Shown here piece by piece: positions 59,649 through 64,000 of a stretch of 64,000 nucleotides of DNA. Source of the stretch: Brachybacterium kimchii (GTDB taxonomy: Bacteria; Actinomycetota; Actinomycetes; Actinomycetales; Dermabacteraceae); assembly GCF_023373525.1 (NCBI RefSeq), contig NZ_CP097218.1, positions 2,914,001 through 2,978,000 on the forward strand. The letters run 5' to 3'. How positions within the stretch are numbered: position 1 is the first letter of the stretch; each line of letters starts with the position of its first letter. Under the pieces are notes generated by a model that did no database searches, was not told the DNA's origin, and saw nothing but the letters and a program-made list of their open reading frames with translations. The translations under genes were made by a program, and so were the position numbers.

Positions 59649-60538
59649 TGGCGGCCGGCAAACCCGTCACGCATGACCTCGAGGTCCGCGGACCCTGGTC
59701 GCTCACCACGAGCCGCCGCTTCTGGGAGGGGTTCGCCCCGCAGCGGCTTCCCTCCCAGGAAGGGCCGCTGACCACCGTGTTCCGCGCCGAGCGCACGTGG
59801 GAGCCGCTGCGGGCGCAGGTCACGCAGGACGGGTCGACCGCCCGGATCACCGTCGGCCGCACGGACGGCACCGCTCCGAAGGACCCCGAGGCGGCGATCG
59901 CGCAGGTCGCGCGCTTCCTCTCGCTCGACGTCGACGCCGCCTCGTGGCCGGCGGCCGGTGAGCACGATCCCGTGATCGGAGAGCTGCAGCGCGAGCTGCC
60001 GGGCCTGCGCCCGTGCGGCTTCCACTCCCCCTACGAGGCGGCCGCATGGGCCGTGCTCTCCCAGCGCATCCGCATCACCCAGGCGGCCTCCCTGCGCGAA
60101 CGCCTCACAGCGGACCTCGGCGAGGACGGCGCCTTCCCCGCCCCGGGCGCGCTGCTCGAGGCGGATCTCGACCTGCCCGGCCGCAAGGCCGAGTACCTGC
60201 GGGCCGTCGCCCGCGCCGCGCTCGAGGGAACCGTCGACGGCGAGCACCTTCGAGGACTCGACCCGGACGACGCCTTCGCCGAGGTGCAGGGCATCCTGGG
60301 CCTGGGCCCGTTCGCCGCCGAGCTCGTGGTGATCCGCGGCGCGAACGCCCCCGACGCCCTCCCCCGCAACCAGCGGCGCCTCGCGCAGGAGATCACCGAG
60401 CGCTACGGCGAGGGCGCCGACCTCGCCACGGTGAGCTCCGCATGGCGGCCCTTGCGGTCCTGGGCCGCCGTGCTGCTGCGCATCGGACGCGAGCAGCGCA
60501 CGGGCGAGATCGAGGGCGGGCGTTCCGGCAGGAAATGA
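59648..60538 (+). CDS. AlkA-like DNA glycosylase of the HhH-GPD superfamily, catalytic Asp not evident
   Basis: 296 residues. The C-terminal part has the AlkA/OGG helical fold: SPYEAAAWAVLSQRIRITQAASLRERL, then VQGILGLGPFAAELVVIRG, the helix-hairpin-helix with GxGPFAA. In AlkA the catalytic Asp lies in a LPDD block soon after; here the corresponding stretch is APDALPRNQRRLAQEI, with no Asp at that place. The N-terminal 90 residues form a strand-rich domain different from that of E. coli AlkA. It may be a repair protein with altered chemistry or a non-catalytic DNA binder. It follows the VOC gene directly (ATG at 59648, or GTG at 59645). Confidence 0.8.
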   Translation: MAAGKPVTHDLEVRGPWSLTTSRRFWEGFAPQRLPSQEGPLTTVFRAERTWEPLRAQVTQDGSTARITVGRTDGTAPKDPEAAIAQVARFLSLDVDAASWPAAGEHDPVIGELQRELPGLRPCGFHSPYEAAAWAVLSQRIRITQAASLRERLTADLGEDGAFPAPGALLEADLDLPGRKAEYLRAVARAALEGTVDGEHLRGLDPDDAFAEVQGILGLGPFAAELVVIRGANAPDALPRNQRRLAQEITERYGEGADLATVSSAWRPLRSWAAVLLRIGREQRTGEIEGGRSGRK

Positions 60539-60556
60539 GCCTGGCCGCCGCGGCCG

Positions 60557-60898
60557 TCAGAAGCGCACGGCGATGCGGTCGATCGCGCGGCCGACGGGAT
60601 CCTGGTCGCGCGAGACGTCCGGCTCGGGAGGTGACGCCGGCTCGTCATCCCGGGCGAGACGGGCGATCGGGACGGTCGCGTCGGGGGCGAGGGTGCGGGC
60701 GATCGCAGCGTTCTCGCGCTCGAAGGCCTCGGTCGGCGTGCGCGGCGTCGGATCGGCGCGCCGCACCCAGCGGGGGTCGTCGTCGGGCGGAGGAGCGGGG
60801 AGGAGGAGTCCGAGGACCACGCGGATCGCGGCCCCCAGCGCGACGGAGACGGCGGCGATGAGGAGGATGAGGGCGATGCCCATGACGAAGGTGCTCAT
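60557..60898 (-). CDS. Hypothetical protein with one N-terminal membrane helix
   Basis: 113 residues. A single hydrophobic helix (about residues 5-33) leads into a Pro/Asp-rich, disordered cytoplasmic part. No domain recognised. AGGA or a CAGGAT box lies upstream of the ATG. It converges with the glycosylase gene 18 bp away and is divergent from the LysR gene. Confidence 0.5.
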   Translation of the reverse strand: MSTFVMGIALILLIAAVSVALGAAIRVVLGLLLPAPPPDDDPRWVRRADPTPRTPTEAFERENAAIARTLAPDATVPIARLARDDEPASPPEPDVSRDQDPVGRAIDRIAVRF

Positions 60899-60975
60899 GC
60901 GTCGATCCTGCGACCACCCATCCGGAAGGACAAGCGAACATTCCTACCCCATTGTTCAGCGCTGCTGATCGGTCG

Positions 60976-60981
60976 TAGGGT
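60976..60981 (+). promoter_or_regulatory. Leaderless-type -10 box of the LysR gene
   Basis: TAGGGT six bases before the ATG at 60988; no Shine-Dalgarno sequence. Confidence 0.5.
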
Positions 60982-60987
60982 GGCCGC

Positions 60988-61965
60988 ATGCTCGATCCCG
61001 TGAAACTGCGCGTGCTGCGCTCCGTCGCCGCGACCGGCAGCATCCGCGCGAGCGCCGAGGCGCTCGGATACACGCCGTCGGCCGTGAGCCAGCAGCTCTC
61101 CGCGCTGCGCCGGGAGACCGGCGTCGACCTGGTGGAGCGCTCCGGTCGCGGCATCGAGATCACCCCTGCGGGCGCGGAGATCGCGCGGGCCGCGGGCACC
61201 GCACTGGACGCCCTCGACGACGTGCAGCGCCTGGCCGCGAACCTGCGGGACGGACGCTCCGGGACCCTCACCTTCGCCTACATGACCTCGGTCGCCGCCA
61301 CCTGGGTCCCGCGCCTCGCGCAGGACGTGCGCGAGGCGTTCCCCGACCTCTCCCTCACCCTCCTGCACCGCGACTGCTCGGTGAGCGAGCTCGATCTGCG
61401 CGGCGACGTGCTGATCGCCGACGACATCGACGCAGAGCCCGGCACCGACTGGCAGCTCTGCGACCTCCTCGAGGAGTCGTACGTGGCCCTCGTGCCCTCG
61501 AGCCACCCGCTCGCCTCGCGCGAGAGCGTGGCCCTCGCGGATCTCGCCGAGATCCCGTGGGCGACGGACGACCCCCTGGACTCCACCTGGTTCGCTCGGA
61601 TCCTCTCGGCCTGCCACGCCGCCGGGTTCACACCCAGGGTCGAGGTCAATCCGCCCGACTACTCCGCCGTGCTGGGCTTCATCGCCTCCGGGGGCTTCGT
61701 CAGCGTGCAGCCCTCGCTCCTGGAGCAGAACCCGCCGCCCGGCGTCGTCGTCCTCCCGCTGCGCTCCCCGGCACCACGGCGCAGCCTGCAGGTGTGGGTG
61801 CGACGGTCCTCCGCGAAGAACCCCGCCGTGCAGTTCATGGTGCAGCGCCTGTGGGCGATCGCGGCCGAGCACGCGGAGCGCATCCCCGGGATCACCCTGC
61901 TGGGAGAGCCGCCCCAGTACGCGGCCGCCCCGCCCCGCGCCCCATCCGGCGCGACCGCCGGGTGA
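60988..61965 (+). CDS. LysR-family transcriptional regulator
   Basis: 325 residues. The winged helix is LRVLRSVAATGSIRASAEALGYTPSAVSQQLSALRRETG, followed by LVERSGRGIEITPAG and a substrate-binding domain from about residue 90 (GTLTFAYMTSVAATWVPRLAQDVREAFPDLSL). TAGGGT six bases before the ATG suggests a leaderless mRNA. LysR targets often lie divergently, here the small membrane protein at 60557, but nothing else links them. Ligand unknown. Confidence 0.92.
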   Translation: MLDPVKLRVLRSVAATGSIRASAEALGYTPSAVSQQLSALRRETGVDLVERSGRGIEITPAGAEIARAAGTALDALDDVQRLAANLRDGRSGTLTFAYMTSVAATWVPRLAQDVREAFPDLSLTLLHRDCSVSELDLRGDVLIADDIDAEPGTDWQLCDLLEESYVALVPSSHPLASRESVALADLAEIPWATDDPLDSTWFARILSACHAAGFTPRVEVNPPDYSAVLGFIASGGFVSVQPSLLEQNPPPGVVVLPLRSPAPRRSLQVWVRRSSAKNPAVQFMVQRLWAIAAEHAERIPGITLLGEPPQYAAAPPRAPSGATAG

Positions 61966-62020
61966 GATGATCACGGGAGCCCGCGCCGACGCCGGCGCGG
62001 ATCCGTCGTGAGGAGGCCCC

Positions 62021-62581
62021 ATGAGCAGCGACAGCACCGGCGCCGAGGGAACGCACCCCGTCGACATCGACACCCGCATCCGCGACCTGCCCGTCCGCGC
62101 CGAGATCGCCGACGACACCCTGATCCTCGAGGTCGACATCGCGGGCACCGAGGAGCAGCTGTGGCGCGCGATCACCGACCCCGAGCAGCTCGCCCGCTGG
62201 TCCCCCGTCGTCCCCGACCGTCCGCTCACCGAGGTCGGCCCCGCGCTCAGCCGCGAGAACCCCGAGGACGACCCGGTCACGGCCGACGTCCTCGCGACCG
62301 CCGGCCAGCACGCGCTCACCCACCGCTGGGGCGACGCCACGATGGGCTGGATGATCGAGGAGGGCCGACTGGACATCCAGGTGGGCCTGCCCGACGTCCA
62401 GCAGGCCCAGTACTTCGCGGCCGGCTGGCAGGTGTGCCTGGCGGTGCTCGACGCCCAGCTCAGCGGCCTCGACCAGGAGCGCATCGTGGGCATGGAGGCC
62501 ATGGACCACGGCTGGGAGGAGCTGCGGGCGCGCTTCGCCCAGGAGTTCGGCCATCCGGACGGGGCAGCGCCGGAGGCGTGA
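62021..62581 (+). CDS. SRPBCC/START-fold protein
   Basis: 186 residues. The central part ADDTLILEVDIAGTEEQLWRAITDPEQLARWSPVVP is the hallmark of the SRPBCC (AHSA1-like) fold, and the long C-terminal helix WQVCLAVLDAQLSGL follows. These proteins bind hydrophobic ligands in a deep cavity; some act as Hsp90 co-chaperone-like factors. GAGGAGG precedes the ATG. The role here is unknown. Confidence 0.82.
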   Translation: MSSDSTGAEGTHPVDIDTRIRDLPVRAEIADDTLILEVDIAGTEEQLWRAITDPEQLARWSPVVPDRPLTEVGPALSRENPEDDPVTADVLATAGQHALTHRWGDATMGWMIEEGRLDIQVGLPDVQQAQYFAAGWQVCLAVLDAQLSGLDQERIVGMEAMDHGWEELRARFAQEFGHPDGAAPEA

Positions 62582-62601
62582 GGACCCGCCATGCGTCCTC
62601 A

Positions 62602-62607
62602 TAGGAT
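62602..62607 (+). promoter_or_regulatory. Leaderless-type -10 box
   Basis: TAGGAT seven bases before the ATG at 62615, with no Shine-Dalgarno sequence. Confidence 0.45.
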
Positions 62608-62614
62608 CGTGACC

Positions 62615-62986
62615 ATGCGATCCCGTCCCACCCGCCCCCTGCTCCTCGCACCCGTCCTCGCCCTCACCCTTGCCGGCTGCGGCGCAGGACAGGGCGACTT
62701 CTGCGAGGTGCTGAATGACAACACCGACCTCGCCGCGACGGTCTTCACCCCGGTCATCCCCGAGATGGTCGACGCGACGACGGTCCAGCAGCGGCTGGAC
62801 CTCGTCGATCAGATCGAGGACCCGCCGAGCGATCTCGAGGACGACCTCACGACGTGGCGCAACTACCTGCAGAAGGCACTGGACAACATCGACGACGCGA
62901 CCGCGGTGATCAACGCCGGTACGGACGAGGTGGATGCGGCCCAGGAGGCCCTGTTCGATCGATACACCGGAACGTGCATGTCCTGA
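62615..62986 (+). CDS. Small lipoprotein
   Basis: 123 residues. A lipoprotein signal with lipobox LAGC (Cys22) precedes a short acidic, helical domain (VQQRLDLVDQIEDPPSDLEDDL, YLQKALDNIDDATAVINAG) with two further Cys residues (DFCEV and GTCMS) that could form a disulfide. No known family. TAGGAT seven bases upstream of the ATG at 62615 favours this start over 62591. Confidence 0.7.
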   Translation: MRSRPTRPLLLAPVLALTLAGCGAGQGDFCEVLNDNTDLAATVFTPVIPEMVDATTVQQRLDLVDQIEDPPSDLEDDLTTWRNYLQKALDNIDDATAVINAGTDEVDAAQEALFDRYTGTCMS

Positions 62987-63195
62987 TGCGCCCGGCGACA
63001 GATGCGGGGCCGCCGTCCCGTGAGAGCGCCGGGTGACCACCGACCCATGGCTCACCCGCCCCGCGGCAACAGGCGGCCGCGAGCGCGCGTCCGGCCGCCC
63101 TTTCCCTATCCTGGAGCGCATCGCCGTGCCGTGACGCCGCACGGCAGCGCGCCCGGAGCAGCCGGGCATCGCGACGCCCACCTGCTGGAGGACCT

Positions 63196-64000
63196 GTGAC
63201 CCCGCGCTTCTCGATCCCGACCGACGACGCCGTCGGCCCCTTCGTCGTCGGACTCGACGTCGGCTCCGGCGGCAGCCGCGCCGCCGTCTACGACGCGTCC
63301 GGACGCGAGGTCGGCACGCGCCATCACAAGGTCGAGCATGCGTTCACCACCGCCGCCGACGGCACCTCCACGATCGACGCCGACCAGGTCGTCGAGGAGC
63401 TGTGCGTGGCCATGGAGGCCGTCCTCGACGGCGCCCTGCCCGGGCCCGTCGTCGGCATCGGCGTCGACACGTTCGCCTCCTCGCTGATCGCGGTCGACGC
63501 CTCCGGCGCCGCCCTCACCCCGTGCATCACCTACGCGGACACCCGCTGCCGCGAGCAGGTCACCGCCCTGCGCGAGCAGCTCGACGCCGTCGCCCTGCAC
63601 GACCGCACCGGCTCCCGCCTGCACTCCTCGTACAACGCGCCGCGCCTGCGCTGGCTGCGCGAGGAGCACCCCGACGTCTTCTCCCGCGCGAGCTCGTTCA
63701 TGGCGCTCGGCGAGTACGTCGCCCTGAAGCTGCTGGGCGAGGGCGTGCTGGGCACCGCGTCGGCCGCCTGGGGCGGGATGATCGACCGCCGCACCGGCGA
63801 GTACGTTCCCGAGCTCCTGGAGGCCGCCGGGGTCTCCGCGGATCTGCTCGGGGCCCCGCGCGACCCCTCCCAGGGGCAGCCGGTCGCGGGCACCCCGCTC
63901 GCGCAGCGGATCCCCGCGCTGGCCGATGCCACCTGGATCCCCGTCGTCGGCGACGGCCTGACCGCGAACCTCGGGATCGGCGCCGTCGGCCCCGGCACCT
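63196..64000 (+). CDS. FGGY-family carbohydrate kinase (gluconokinase-like), cut by the window end
   Basis: 268 codons are present and the frame is open at the window edge. FVVGLDVGSGGSRAAVYDASG is the FGGY phosphate-binding start; GIGVDTFASSLIAVDASG, ITYADTRCREQV, and VVGDGLTANLGIGAVGPG follow the gluconokinase-like order. It phosphorylates a sugar or sugar acid after uptake. The start is GTG at 63196 with GGAGG five bases upstream. The 209-bp gap before it has a TATCCT box (63107-63112) and a small GCCGTG/CACGGC hairpin. Substrate cannot be fixed from this fragment. Confidence 0.88.
   Translation, partial: MTPRFSIPTDDAVGPFVVGLDVGSGGSRAAVYDASGREVGTRHHKVEHAFTTAADGTSTIDADQVVEELCVAMEAVLDGALPGPVVGIGVDTFASSLIAVDASGAALTPCITYADTRCREQVTALREQLDAVALHDRTGSRLHSSYNAPRLRWLREEHPDVFSRASSFMALGEYVALKLLGEGVLGTASAAWGGMIDRRTGEYVPELLEAAGVSADLLGAPRDPSQGQPVAGTPLAQRIPALADATWIPVVGDGLTANLGIGAVGPGT

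Noticed and set aside
60543..60555. GGCCG/CGGCC hairpin between convergent genes as a terminator
   Set aside because: Only five base pairs with a three-base loop in GC-rich sequence; such hairpins occur by chance.

Overview
The window is very GC-rich, with dense, mostly short-spaced genes whose codons nearly all end in G or C, twin-arginine and lipobox signals, and HutF-type histidine breakdown. This points to a high-GC actinobacterium; the overall gene mix would suit a Brachybacterium-like Micrococcales genome, but that placement is inference. I see no rRNA, tRNA, CRISPR, phage or insertion sequence. It looks like ordinary chromosome with several catabolic modules.

Layout: 0.1-4.3 kb holds two Tat-exported wall-acting proteins, two small membrane proteins, and a TetR/SDR/NTF2-like module. 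4.4-14.2 kb is a complete histidine-utilisation operon on the minus strand (hutU, permease, M20 amidohydrolase, hutF, hutI, hutH) preceded by a formate/nitrite-type channel. 14.2-19.5 kb holds an NAD(P)-binding protein, a PdxH-like flavoprotein, a zinc chaperone AztD with a Zur-like box, an F420-reductase-like protein and a phosphotransferase. 19.6-21 kb is gdhA. 21-23.6 kb holds an MFS gene with an apparent frameshift, a TetR regulator and a PH-like protein.

23.7-31.8 kb is a probable organosulfur-type uptake and oxidation cluster: an LLM flavin monooxygenase divergent from a tightly overlapping oligopeptide-type ABC transporter and a DszC/SfnB-like monooxygenase. 31.9-41 kb holds a macrodomain protein, a quinone oxidoreductase, a secreted GH84 hexosaminidase, a glycerophosphodiesterase, a large lipoprotein, a VOC protein and a luciferase-like protein. 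41-49 kb is the most interesting module: a secreted parallel beta-helix protein converges on a sulfatase / sugar ABC transporter / ROK regulator operon. The two promoters share a 17-bp operator-like sequence over the -35 element, which suggests a co-regulated system for a sulfated glycan.

49-64 kb is mixed housekeeping: DUF1905, a PNPOx-fold stress protein, Nudix, exonuclease III, MFS, HIT, a second F420-reductase-like protein, a tricorn-type protease, a MarR/VOC pair, an AlkA-like glycosylase, LysR, SRPBCC, a small lipoprotein, and the start of an FGGY sugar kinase cut by the window end.

Many genes without a Shine-Dalgarno sequence carry TAnnnT six or seven bases before the start codon, the known signature of leaderless transcripts in actinobacteria. 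I used it to choose starts. Long hairpins between convergent genes are likely bidirectional terminators.
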